Virus record (IMG/VR): IMGVR_UViG_3300021960_010990
Location: 1-51,057 of that record
Source: a virus
Strand: one strand, 5' to 3'
DNA: 51,057 bases
How positions within the stretch are numbered: the stretch's first letter is position 1; each line of letters begins with the position of its first letter. Shown here in pieces: positions 30,819 through 37,945 of the stretch. A program made the position numbers and the translations under genes. The notes under the pieces are model-generated. The model saw nothing but the letters and a program-made list of their open reading frames with translations. It was not told where the DNA came from and made no database searches.

Positions 30819-31401
30819 CACGATGCACTTTTCTTTTTAATTTTTCCACATCATCGTTGTTTAATATTTTGAAGTTGAAATTGGTGTGAGCCCATGCCCA
30901 TTCCGACGGGTGTATGCCTGTGGGAGGTATGCCTTGATCCTTGTACAGATCAAACCATTCAGGGTTTTCACCACGCTTGATGCGCCACACTGTGCCGCCT
31001 ATGGATTTTATCATGTTGACTTCGTTGGGGAAGCGTGTGTCGGGAACCACCCAATTGGTCACAGGGTTGTGTATGAGTGTTTTTTTGACCAAACTCACCC
31101 ATATGCCATCATAGAAACCATGACGCATGCATTCTGTGCCGAACACCTGTAGCACATGCCTTGGAGTGATGTCCTTGTTCATCTCTTTGGACCAAAATGT
31201 GTCGGGTGTTTCTCGCCATGCTCTGCCTTCTTTGGTGTCACCTTCCAGCAGATGTCTGGGCCAGTCGAACATCTCCGCCACAGCGTCCTTGAGCTTGTCT
31301 GCGAATGATATTTTTTTGAATCCGTACTCTTGGACTAATATGTCGGCCACGGTGCCTTTGCCCGAGCCTATTAAACCGCAGATGCCTATGACTTTACCCA
31401 T
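30769..31401 (-). CDS. 1: Deoxynucleoside monophosphate kinase (gp1-like)
   Basis: 210 aa (T4 gp1: 241). P-loop GLIGSGKGT at residues 9-17, then ISFADKLKDAVAEMFDWPRH (substrate lid typical of phage dNMP kinases), ITPRHVLQVFGTECMRHGF and WVVPDTRFPNEVNMIKSIGG. It phosphorylates dNMPs to dNDPs for phage DNA synthesis. Six bases lie between a TATAAT box and the ATG, so it is probably transcribed early to middle and leaderless, unlike the late genes around it. The 3' end overlaps the convergent zinc/HNH-like gene. Confidence 0.9.
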   Translation of the reverse strand: MGKVIGICGLIGSGKGTVADILVQEYGFKKISFADKLKDAVAEMFDWPRHLLEGDTKEGRAWRETPDTFWSKEMNKDITPRHVLQVFGTECMRHGFYDGIWVSLVKKTLIHNPVTNWVVPDTRFPNEVNMIKSIGGTVWRIKRGENPEWFDLYKDQGIPPTGIHPSEWAWAHTNFNFKILNNDDVEKLKRKVHRAIDDLQSNHLGATRTF

Positions 31402-31407
31402 AGCACA

Positions 31408-31436
31408 ATTATACGATCTTTTTTAGCCGATTACAA
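31408..31436 (-). promoter_or_regulatory. Sigma70-type promoter of gp1
   Basis: Reverse strand: TTGTAA (31436-31431), 17-base spacer, TATAAT (31413-31408), six bases (TGTGCT), ATG at 31401. It overlaps the last codons of gp13. Confidence 0.6.
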
Positions 31437-32208
31437 ATGATAATGGAGTGCCGCCCTCGGAATAATTGCCTATTTCCGATTCCAGTTTTTCCATTTCGTT
31501 GAGTCCTTCGTTTTTGAGAGTGTCACCATTCAGTTGACCGCCACCCTGTGGACCTGCAATGGTTGAAAATTTAGAACGGGCCTCGCCCAGTGTGAACTTG
31601 CTCACAGCCAGTGTGTATTCTCTGATCCATGGTTTTGCATAGATGTCTTGTAGCAGTATGAAGTCTGGTCTGTAGTTGGATTGTGATAACAGCACAGTTT
31701 CTCGAGATCTCTGTCTTCTGTGTATGGTTAATCTTCTTGTGGGTTGATCGAAGTGAAAATTGATGAATCCACCAAACATCCTCATCACCAATTCCTGATA
31801 ACCAGCAAACATGTCATAAGTTGCCAATCCGCCAATTCTACCTGTTTGTAATAGATATATGTTGGTGTAGGCCAATTCAAAAGGATCAAAGGAAGTACCG
31901 CCTTCTGACGAAGAAGCACCGCCCACTGTTCTGCGATAGATTTGGTTGACACGGATCACTTCCGACGGCAGTGTGTACACAGACTGATCTGGTTGTAGTT
32001 CAAGAAAACCATATGATTCTTCTATAGAATTAGATGATCTCTGACGGAACTTGTCCACAGCGGAGGTGAATGCCATCTCCAAGTGTTTGACGTCGAGTTC
32101 CACTTCTATCATGCCATCGCCCAAACGAGTCTTGACATAGTCAAAAATCTCTTGTTTTGCTTTAATGGTGTCTTGATCCGTGATCGTGTTGTTGACTGTG
32201 TCTACCAT
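31423..32208 (-). CDS. 13: Neck protein (gp13-like)
   Basis: 261 aa (T4 gp13: 309). Conserved blocks that I recall from gp13 of T4-like marine phages are present: VDKFRQRSSNSIEESYGFLE, VYTLPSEVIRVNQIYRRTVG, LVMRMFGGFINFHFDQPTRR, YAKPWIREYTLAVSKFTLGE, ARSKFSTIAGPQGG. It forms part of the head-tail neck with gp14. TAAATA lies six bases before the ATG, back to back with the promoter of gp14, which is transcribed in the opposite direction. Confidence 0.85.
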   Translation of the reverse strand: MVDTVNNTITDQDTIKAKQEIFDYVKTRLGDGMIEVELDVKHLEMAFTSAVDKFRQRSSNSIEESYGFLELQPDQSVYTLPSEVIRVNQIYRRTVGGASSSEGGTSFDPFELAYTNIYLLQTGRIGGLATYDMFAGYQELVMRMFGGFINFHFDQPTRRLTIHRRQRSRETVLLSQSNYRPDFILLQDIYAKPWIREYTLAVSKFTLGEARSKFSTIAGPQGGGQLNGDTLKNEGLNEMEKLESEIGNYSEGGTPLSFVIG

Positions 32209-32214
32209 ACTATG

Positions 32215-32220
32215 TATTTA
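32215..32220 (-). promoter_or_regulatory. T4-type late promoter core (gp13)
   Basis: TAAATA, spacer CATAGT (six bases), ATG at 32208. Leader expected at about one base. Confidence 0.7.
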
Positions 32221-32226
32221 ATCCAA

Positions 32227-32232
32227 TAAATA
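32227..32232 (+). promoter_or_regulatory. T4-type late promoter core (gp14)
   Basis: TAAATA, spacer GTTAAA (six bases), ATG at 32239. It forms a mirror pair with the gp13 core, six bases apart. Confidence 0.7.
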
Positions 32233-32238
32233 GTTAAA

Positions 32239-33387
32239 ATGCCAAGATTATCACTTTACAAACCCGAGAAGGGAAATGACTACAATTTCATGGATCGTGT
32301 GATTGCAGAACGCTTCCAAGTGGGTGGCACAGATGCTTATATTCACAAGTACATTTCACCTGTAGATCAGGGCGAACTAAACGATGCCACACAGCCACAG
32401 AGATCGGGAGATTCTCTCAATGAATTGGCCATCCAGGATCTGTTGTTTTTGGAAAACAGAGATCGCAAGTATGATCCAGATGTCTACAAGGGCAGGGTTA
32501 TCTACAATGTGCAGGACATAGATTTTGATCTGTCACAGTTTGGACTGTTTTTACAGAACGATCAACTGTTCATGCTGTTCCATTTGAACGACACCGTGGA
32601 CATGTTGGGAAGGAAGTTGATGGCGGGAGATGTCATCGAACTGCCACACCTCAAGGACGATTTTTCACTGGACGAGACCGACACCGAAACACTCAAAAGA
32701 TATTACGTGGTGGAAGATGTTTCCAGGGCATCGGAAGGTTTTTCACAAACTTGGTATCCACACCTGTTGAGAGCTCGTGTCAAGGGCATCAAGGACGCAC
32801 AGGAATTCAGAGACATACTTGGCGACAAGGATGAGAACACCCATCAAAAAACTCGTGACACAGATTTGGCCATCAACCAAGCCATCATCGATCAGGCAGA
32901 GTCAGACGCACCCAAGTCTGGATACAACACCAAACCATTACATGTCATGCCAACCGACGAAGAGGGCAAGGTGGCGTTGGTCACTGTGGACGATGACATG
33001 CTCACAGACACAGGTCACATCAATGTGGACAAAGTTTACCAAACACCCCAGGCCAACGGATACTTGGAGGGATACCTCACAGGAGATTCTATACCGGCCA
33101 ACGGTGAAACCTACACAGCTGCCACTTCATTCCCTGCCAATCCCACAGAAGGCATGTTTGTGTTGAGAACGGACTATTCACCAAACAGATTGTTTAGATT
33201 CGACGGAAGAAGATTCGTGAAAATAGAGGACAATGTGAGACAGACCATGACACAAAACAACACACGCAACACTCAGAAGACTGGATTCATCAACAACACC
33301 AACACAACCACCCTCAAGGATGGTTCATCAACAACACCAGAGAGAGTGGCGCTCAGCAAACTGTTGAAACCTAAGGCGGACAACTAA
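32239..33387 (+). CDS. 14: Neck protein (gp14-like)
   Basis: 382 aa (T4 gp14: 256). The N-terminus PRLSLYKPEKGNDYNFMDRV then ERFQVGGTDAYIHKYISP, and the core VYKGRVIYNVQDIDFDLSQF, LFLQNDQLFMLFHLNDTVDM and KRYYVVEDVSRASEGFSQTW, are typical of gp14 in T4-like marine phages. The C-terminal roughly 150 residues are polar and N/T-rich, with an FRFDGRRFVKIED module, and may be an extension. It completes the neck with gp13. Its stop overlaps the ATG of gp15 by one base. Confidence 0.85.
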   Translation: MPRLSLYKPEKGNDYNFMDRVIAERFQVGGTDAYIHKYISPVDQGELNDATQPQRSGDSLNELAIQDLLFLENRDRKYDPDVYKGRVIYNVQDIDFDLSQFGLFLQNDQLFMLFHLNDTVDMLGRKLMAGDVIELPHLKDDFSLDETDTETLKRYYVVEDVSRASEGFSQTWYPHLLRARVKGIKDAQEFRDILGDKDENTHQKTRDTDLAINQAIIDQAESDAPKSGYNTKPLHVMPTDEEGKVALVTVDDDMLTDTGHINVDKVYQTPQANGYLEGYLTGDSIPANGETYTAATSFPANPTEGMFVLRTDYSPNRLFRFDGRRFVKIEDNVRQTMTQNNTRNTQKTGFINNTNTTTLKDGSSTTPERVALSKLLKPKADN

Positions 33388-34868
33388 TGCAACATTTCTA
33401 TGACGCCCAGATAAGAAGATACATCCTGCAGTTCATCCGCATGATGTCGAATTTTTCTTATGTGACAGGTAAAAATTCCAAGGGTGCTTCGGAGACACTG
33501 CAGGTTCCGGTCAAGTACGGAGACATGAGCCGACAGGTGGCGCAGATCATCAAGAAGGGATCCGAGAACACACTGATAGCGGCTCCCCAGATTTCATGCT
33601 ACATCACTGGATTGACGTATGACAGACCAAGGATGCAGAATCCCTATCATGTGGATAAGAAACACATCCGTGAAAGAGAATATGATGCCACCACAGACAC
33701 CTACACTGGTGCTCCCGGTGAATCCCACACCATTGAAAGAATCATGCCCACACCATTTGAAATAACTTTCAATGCAGACATATTCACCACCAACACAGAT
33801 CAAAAATTGCAGATACTTGAGCAAATACTTGTGTTATTCAATCCCGCACTGGAACTGCAAACCACAGACAATTTTTTGGATTGGACTTCACTGTCATTTG
33901 TTGAACTAACCAATGTGAACTTTACTTCACGTGCAATTCCACAAGGCATAGCAGATGAAATTGATGTGGCCACACTGACATTCAGGACGCCCATATGGTT
34001 GTCACCACCTGCCAAACTCAAAAAACTGGGAGTGATAGAAAAGATCATCGCCAGCATATACGACGAGGACGCAGGAGTCGTCGACGTGCAGGGCATCCTG
34101 GGAGAATCGCTGTTGTCCAAACAGTACGTCACCCCGGGTCAGTATGCTGTGCTGTTGATAGGCAACAGGATGACACTGTTGGGCACCAATCAGAAATCCG
34201 GAGGCCATGCCACCAACACACTCAACAAGGCATTCGAATCCCAATCACAGTATGGCAACAAAACCAATTGGCTCAAATTAGAATCATTGTATTCCAAAAC
34301 CATCACCGGCGGGCTCACCCAGGTCAAACTGCAACAGAGCGCGACCGCTGTGAATGGTGATGACATCATCGTGGAGGTAACCGGCACCTGCGCCATAGAT
34401 CCACAGGACGAGTACACCCTGTTGTTCACCGTGGACCAGGACACAGTGCCCACCAACACCATAAATGCTGTGGATGCCGTGATAAATCCACTCACATTCA
34501 ACCCAACAGGAGTTGCCAATGGCACCAGATACCTGTTGACAGAATCCATCGGTAGCGCCAAGGATGATTCCACACAGAACACGGGACCATCTGCTTGGGG
34601 CAATCTTATTGCAAGTGCCAACGACATTGTAGAAAAGGTTGGGGGTGTATGGGTGGTGGACTTCAACACTGATTTCGACGATGGATCCACGCAGTTGCGT
34701 AGGGGAGGATTGGATTCTTCTTCTGTGGGGGACAGCACATTCAGGACAGTACACTATGTCACCAACGTGACCACAGGTGTGCAGTACAAATGGTTACCAG
34801 ATGCCGGCTATTGGGTTAAATCCTTCGAAGGTTTTTACCAGCCAGGAACTTGGTCCATCCAGTTCTAA
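33387..34868 (+). CDS. 15: Tail sheath stabiliser / tail completion protein (gp15-like)
   Basis: 493 aa (T4 gp15: 272). The N-terminal roughly 230 residues hold the gp15 blocks: QHFYDAQIRRYILQFIRMMS, LQVPVKYGDMSRQVAQIIKK, PQISCYITGLTYDRPRMQNP, QKLQILEQILVLFNPALELQ, TFRTPIWLSPPAKLKKLG. The C-terminal half (from about 240) adds a beta-rich region ending in YKWLPDAGYWVKSFEGFYQP. The N-terminal part caps the tail tube and sheath at the neck. The C-terminal part is additional and could decorate the neck. Confidence 0.85.
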   Translation: MQHFYDAQIRRYILQFIRMMSNFSYVTGKNSKGASETLQVPVKYGDMSRQVAQIIKKGSENTLIAAPQISCYITGLTYDRPRMQNPYHVDKKHIREREYDATTDTYTGAPGESHTIERIMPTPFEITFNADIFTTNTDQKLQILEQILVLFNPALELQTTDNFLDWTSLSFVELTNVNFTSRAIPQGIADEIDVATLTFRTPIWLSPPAKLKKLGVIEKIIASIYDEDAGVVDVQGILGESLLSKQYVTPGQYAVLLIGNRMTLLGTNQKSGGHATNTLNKAFESQSQYGNKTNWLKLESLYSKTITGGLTQVKLQQSATAVNGDDIIVEVTGTCAIDPQDEYTLLFTVDQDTVPTNTINAVDAVINPLTFNPTGVANGTRYLLTESIGSAKDDSTQNTGPSAWGNLIASANDIVEKVGGVWVVDFNTDFDDGSTQLRRGGLDSSSVGDSTFRTVHYVTNVTTGVQYKWLPDAGYWVKSFEGFYQPGTWSIQF

Positions 34869-34883
34869 TCGATAAAATATAGT

Positions 34884-35306
34884 ATGAGTGAAATCACAGC
34901 CACAGGTTGTTTGTTCTACGCCAAAACCACCAAAAGATTCCTGTTCCTAAATCGCCTGCTCAAACAGAAGGGCACCTGGGGCATGGTGGGTGGCAAATCA
35001 GTGGCCACCGAAACACCTTGGCAGGGATTACAGCGAGAGATAGTGGAAGAAGTTGGACATCAACCCAACATACAAAAGACCATTCCGCTGGAACTGTTCA
35101 TCAGCAAGGACACTCGCTTCAAGTTCCACACCTTCGTGTGTGTGGTTGACCAAGAATTCATCCCCAGATTGAACGGGGAACACTCGGGTTACGCTTGGGT
35201 GTCCATCAATTGTTGGCCACAACCTCTGCATGATGGTGTGAGGAAAACTCTCCAAAACAAGAGCATAAAAACAAAACTTCAAACTATATTGGATCTGATC
35301 GTTTAG
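34884..35306 (+). CDS. Nudix hydrolase
   Basis: 140 aa. The Nudix box is complete from G37 to G58: G-x5-E43-x7-R51E-x2-E55E-x-G (GGKSVATET, PWQGLQREIVEEVG). A preceding TWGMVGGK strand and later FKFHTFVCVVDQEF complete the fold. It hydrolyses a nucleoside diphosphate linked to another group, for example oxidised nucleotides, ADP-ribose, NADH or an RNA cap. ATAAAATA, a weak late-promoter match, lies four bases before the start. The stop overlaps the convergent gene by four bases (TTAG). Confidence 0.88.
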   Translation: MSEITATGCLFYAKTTKRFLFLNRLLKQKGTWGMVGGKSVATETPWQGLQREIVEEVGHQPNIQKTIPLELFISKDTRFKFHTFVCVVDQEFIPRLNGEHSGYAWVSINCWPQPLHDGVRKTLQNKSIKTKLQTILDLIV

Positions 35307-35521
35307 GGTCTAAGAACAACTGGTGCTTGTTTGGGTCCTTGACCGGGTGCTTTGTAGTCAGCGATGGTGCCACCGTCTGTGACCCATTCTGCAACGATGG
35401 AATCGTCTGAGGCGACCACTGTTCTTTTCAATCTGCCCGAGTCCTGATATGCTACTTTTACTGAGGAAGCATCTGATTCATACTGTACGCCAAGTATCTG
35501 TGTTTTTGATGTGAGTGACAT
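35303..35521 (-). CDS. Small hypothetical late protein (72 aa)
   Basis: MSLTSKTQILGVQYESDASS and onwards. It looks beta-rich (VKVAYQDSGRLKRTVVASDD; SIVAEWVTDGGTIADYKAP) and ends in a proline/glutamine tail. TAAATA lies five bases before the start codon. It may be a small tail or fibre accessory. No family recognised. Confidence 0.6.
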   Translation of the reverse strand: MSLTSKTQILGVQYESDASSVKVAYQDSGRLKRTVVASDDSIVAEWVTDGGTIADYKAPGQGPKQAPVVLRP

Positions 35522-35526
35522 ACTAC

Positions 35527-35532
35527 TATTTA
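35527..35532 (-). promoter_or_regulatory. T4-type late promoter core (72-aa gene)
   Basis: TAAATA, spacer GTAGT (five bases), ATG at 35521. Predicted leaderless. The first bases of the motif overlap the stop of the fibre gene upstream. Confidence 0.68.
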
Positions 35533-36975
35533 TTAATCTTCGATCAGTGTTCTCAACAATTTAATGTCTGAACCTGTGGCCTGAGCAGATCCTCGCAATC
35601 GCACATTGCCTGCATCGATGTCCACAGAAAATGTGATCAGATCGTTGTTGCCTGTCTTCAACAGTGAATACTCTGCAATTTGCACATTAGTGCCATCGTG
35701 TAGCACCATGATCTCACCGGATTGATATTCGGATGTTGAAGTATTTTTAATTCTGTAAACATATTTGGCGGCCCTGTATGTAGTTGCGGACCAAGTGTCT
35801 ATGTCCTCCACAGCAGAATCCACTTGTGTGTTGTTGATCTCTGACAGTTGAACATTGTTGATTGACACTGTGCCATTCACTGTGAGTCCATCTGTTTCGA
35901 TGGAATCATTGATCCTCACAGAAGCAGAATCACCCGAAGCGATGGTGTTGACCAACAGTGTGCCATTGGGGATGGAAATACCACCCGACACAGTGGTGAT
36001 CAATCCCGGACTGACCAGGCCACCGTGATACAGTTCTGTGGCGCCACCGTGACCCGCTGTGACAAATGTCTGAGTGCCGTCATCGTTTTGTAGCGAAATG
36101 TTTCTGCCTCGCACATACACTTCTCCGGATGTGCCTGCCTTGGTCAAGTACACATCTGTGCCATCGTGTGTGAGAGTTAGGTCTGCTGTGGAATCTCCTG
36201 ATCCAATGGTGATGGTGCCATTGCTGGTGAGGTCGATGTTGCCACTCAGTTGGATGTCGTCTGCTTGGATATCTGTGGCCTGTAAGGGTGCTGTGATTGA
36301 CACTGCTGATGAATCATTGGAGCCAATTTGATTCACAGTGATATCACCGAAAATTGATGTTCCAGAAGATTCAATGTTAGCAACCAGTGTTGCCACAGAT
36401 GAATCGGTGATAGATGTTGCTGTGCCTACTGATGTTGTTAAAACTGCTTTGAATTTGTCATCACCCTCATTCCAATACAGTGCGGCGTTGTTGCCTGCAG
36501 AACCACGTTCGATCATGATACCCGAATCCACATCAGCACCACCTGAATTTGTTTCGGACAAAATTAATAATGGATCCGAAACAGTGATGTTGGTCGAATT
36601 GACAGAAGTTGTTGTGCCCGAAACGGTCAAGTTGTCAACTTGTATGTTGCCCGCTGTGATTGTGCCCGATGTGGTTAAGTTTTCATTGTCGAATGATATA
36701 GTTCCAGATGAATCTGTGATGGATCCGTTGCTTATTGTTAGATTTACAACTGATAGTGTACCAGCCACTTGCAGAGTTGAATCCAATTGTACGGGTGATT
36801 TGAAACTCACTGCTGTGGAATCATCTGCTGAAATTTCGTTGACTTTGAGTCGAGCTGAGGCTACCACAGCACCAGTGCCCGCGGGATTCAGTGTCAAATC
36901 TTCGTTGGAATTTGTGGTGATGGTGTCTGCGTATATGATACCTCGTGAAGTCAGATCGCTCGTGAATATGGGCAT
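35533..36975 (-). CDS. Tail fibre-like protein (480 aa)
   Basis: Starts MPIFTSDLTSRGIIYADTIT. It is built from short beta repeats rich in G, S, T, D (ISNGSITDSSGTISF; GNIQVDNLTVSG; LLILSETNSGGADVDSG). It shares long cassettes with the 2252-aa gene: SETNSGGADVDSGIMIERGS and GGATELYHGG...VSGGISIPNGTLLVN. The C-terminal block DSAVEDIDTWSATTYRAAKY to the end is also shared and probably forms a distal or trimerisation domain. This pattern is typical of fibre and appendage proteins in T4-like marine phages. TAAATA lies five bases before the ATG. Confidence 0.75.
   Translation of the reverse strand: MPIFTSDLTSRGIIYADTITTNSNEDLTLNPAGTGAVVASARLKVNEISADDSTAVSFKSPVQLDSTLQVAGTLSVVNLTISNGSITDSSGTISFDNENLTTSGTITAGNIQVDNLTVSGTTTSVNSTNITVSDPLLILSETNSGGADVDSGIMIERGSAGNNAALYWNEGDDKFKAVLTTSVGTATSITDSSVATLVANIESSGTSIFGDITVNQIGSNDSSAVSITAPLQATDIQADDIQLSGNIDLTSNGTITIGSGDSTADLTLTHDGTDVYLTKAGTSGEVYVRGRNISLQNDDGTQTFVTAGHGGATELYHGGLVSPGLITTVSGGISIPNGTLLVNTIASGDSASVRINDSIETDGLTVNGTVSINNVQLSEINNTQVDSAVEDIDTWSATTYRAAKYVYRIKNTSTSEYQSGEIMVLHDGTNVQIAEYSLLKTGNNDLITFSVDIDAGNVRLRGSAQATGSDIKLLRTLIED
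35885..36190. repeat. Fibre cassette C, copy 1
   Basis: Encodes GDSTADLTL...GTDVYLTKAG...GGATELYHGG...VSGGISIPNGTLLVN...RINDSIETDG. The matching stretch is 44330-44640 in the 2252-aa gene. Its end (SVRIND-x-IETDG) also appears at the right edge of the window. Homologous at the protein level over about 100 residues, with long near-identical DNA runs. Confidence 0.75.
36427..36690. repeat. Fibre cassette A, copy 1
   Basis: Encodes the TAGNIQVDNLTVSGTTTSVN...SETNSGGADVDSGIMIERGS...NEGDDKFKAVL unit. Further copies lie at about 40990-41255, 43575-43840 and, more diverged, 50755-50950. DNA identity with the 41-kb copy is high over the whole unit. Confidence 0.8.
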
Positions 36976-36980
36976 ACGAG

Positions 36981-36986
36981 TATTTA
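36981..36986 (-). promoter_or_regulatory. T4-type late promoter core (480-aa fibre gene)
   Basis: TAAATA, spacer CTCGT (five bases), ATG at 36975. Predicted leaderless. Confidence 0.7.
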
Positions 36987-36993
36987 CCGCTTT

Positions 36994-37536
36994 TTATGGT
37001 TTGATTTCGACGAGGTTAAATTTATACTTTTTGCCGTTGCGATTGTTGATGATGAACAGATCGTCCGCGCCTTCTTGGATGGTCCAATGGCCTTCTTCGT
37101 TTCTGAGATGCAAGTCTGAGGTGTACACGTTGGCGAATCTCAGTGCATCCGATCCCAAATTGATGGTTGCATTGGCATCGGGCAGGATGTCTTGTGTGAT
37201 TTCAATCTTGCCGGTGCCGTTGGGTGCTATGATGAGATTTTCATTGGTACCCACTGTGCTCAGTGTGGTATTATCGATTTTCATGGATCCCGCTTGTAGC
37301 GTGCCATTCACATCCAGTGTGGCCGAAGGTGATGCTGTGTTAATACCTACTTGGGCAGTATCTGGAAATAGAATAAGATCTGAAGTATTATTGGTTGATA
37401 ATTGATTGGCATTGAACGTTAGATTGTCTACATGCCACTGTGTGACGGCGTTTTCATTGGAAATCCCGGCCGATAATTTGGCTTCTGTGATAGCTGCATC
37501 TGTGATAACACCTGTTGTGACTCTTCCTATTGCCAT
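36994..37536 (-). CDS. Tail fibre-associated protein (180 aa)
   Basis: The N-terminus MAIGRVTTGVITDAAITEAK resembles that of the 2252-aa fibre (MAIGRITGQML), suggesting a shared attachment motif. Repeats such as AQVGINTASPSATLDVNGTL and LIIAPNGTGKIEITQDILPD follow. The C-terminal part (NLGSDALRFANVYTSDLHLR then HWTIQEGADDLFIINNRNGK) looks like a compact tip domain. Structural role inferred from these repeats and context. A full TATAAATA late promoter precedes it. Confidence 0.7.
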   Translation of the reverse strand: MAIGRVTTGVITDAAITEAKLSAGISNENAVTQWHVDNLTFNANQLSTNNTSDLILFPDTAQVGINTASPSATLDVNGTLQAGSMKIDNTTLSTVGTNENLIIAPNGTGKIEITQDILPDANATINLGSDALRFANVYTSDLHLRNEEGHWTIQEGADDLFIINNRNGKKYKFNLVEIKP

Positions 37537-37543
37537 GTATGAT

Positions 37544-37551
37544 TATTTATA
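37544..37551 (-). promoter_or_regulatory. T4-type late promoter, full TATAAATA (180-aa gene)
   Basis: TATAAATA on the reverse strand, then seven bases (ATCATAC), then ATG at 37536. The expected leader is one or two bases. Confidence 0.78.
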
Positions 37552-37582
37552 CCATTGTATAGACTCGTTGGATAAAATAGTA

Positions 37583-37588
37583 TATAAT
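37583..37588 (+). promoter_or_regulatory. -10-like box of the 116-aa gene
   Basis: TATAAT followed by six bases (ATTAAC) and the ATG at 37595, again predicting a leaderless start. No good -35 box is seen, and an ATAAAATA run ten bases upstream is an alternative late-type element. Confidence 0.45.
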
Positions 37589-37594
37589 ATTAAC

Positions 37595-37945
37595 ATGGCA
37601 GGCGAAAAAGACATAGAATTAGTTTTAGGACTCAGCAAGGATGATCCTCAAACCAAGATCACGTTCACCAAACAGGCCATGGCCGAATATCCTGAACACC
37701 TGCGTGGGTTGACCGTGGAGTACCTAATGGGTGGTGATCCCGAGGGCAAGAAGAAAATGGATCTGCTCTCTAACTTTAGGTCGGAATTAAATTTTTGGTG
37801 CAGGGATAACTGCAAGGGGATCTACAAAATAGAAGAACTGTTCGAGCCCGAAGGTATGAGGGTGTATTTTGTCGAGTTCGACGATGCTGTGGCCTTTGAA
37901 CGAGACCACAACACCGTGACTCCGCCGCCCATGCTTAACGCTTAG
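37595..37945 (+). CDS. Small cytoplasmic hypothetical protein (116 aa)
   Basis: Begins MAGEKDIELVLGLSKDDPQT. The central part (TFTKQAMAEYPEHLRGLTVE; YLMGGDPEGKKKMDLLSNFR) and LFEPEGMRVYFVEFDDAVAF suggest a small alpha/beta domain. The frame is open upstream, but the ATG at 37595 is the first sensible start. It ends with a four-base convergent overlap (TTAG) with the 347-aa gene. Not recognised. Confidence 0.65.
   Translation: MAGEKDIELVLGLSKDDPQTKITFTKQAMAEYPEHLRGLTVEYLMGGDPEGKKKMDLLSNFRSELNFWCRDNCKGIYKIEELFEPEGMRVYFVEFDDAVAFERDHNTVTPPPMLNA

Noticed and set aside
36338-37405. A 355-codon rightward open frame antisense to two fibre genes
   Set aside because: It spans two confident leftward genes and their junction, and its composition is the reverse reading of Ser/Thr/Asp-rich repeats. 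No ribosome-binding site is seen.
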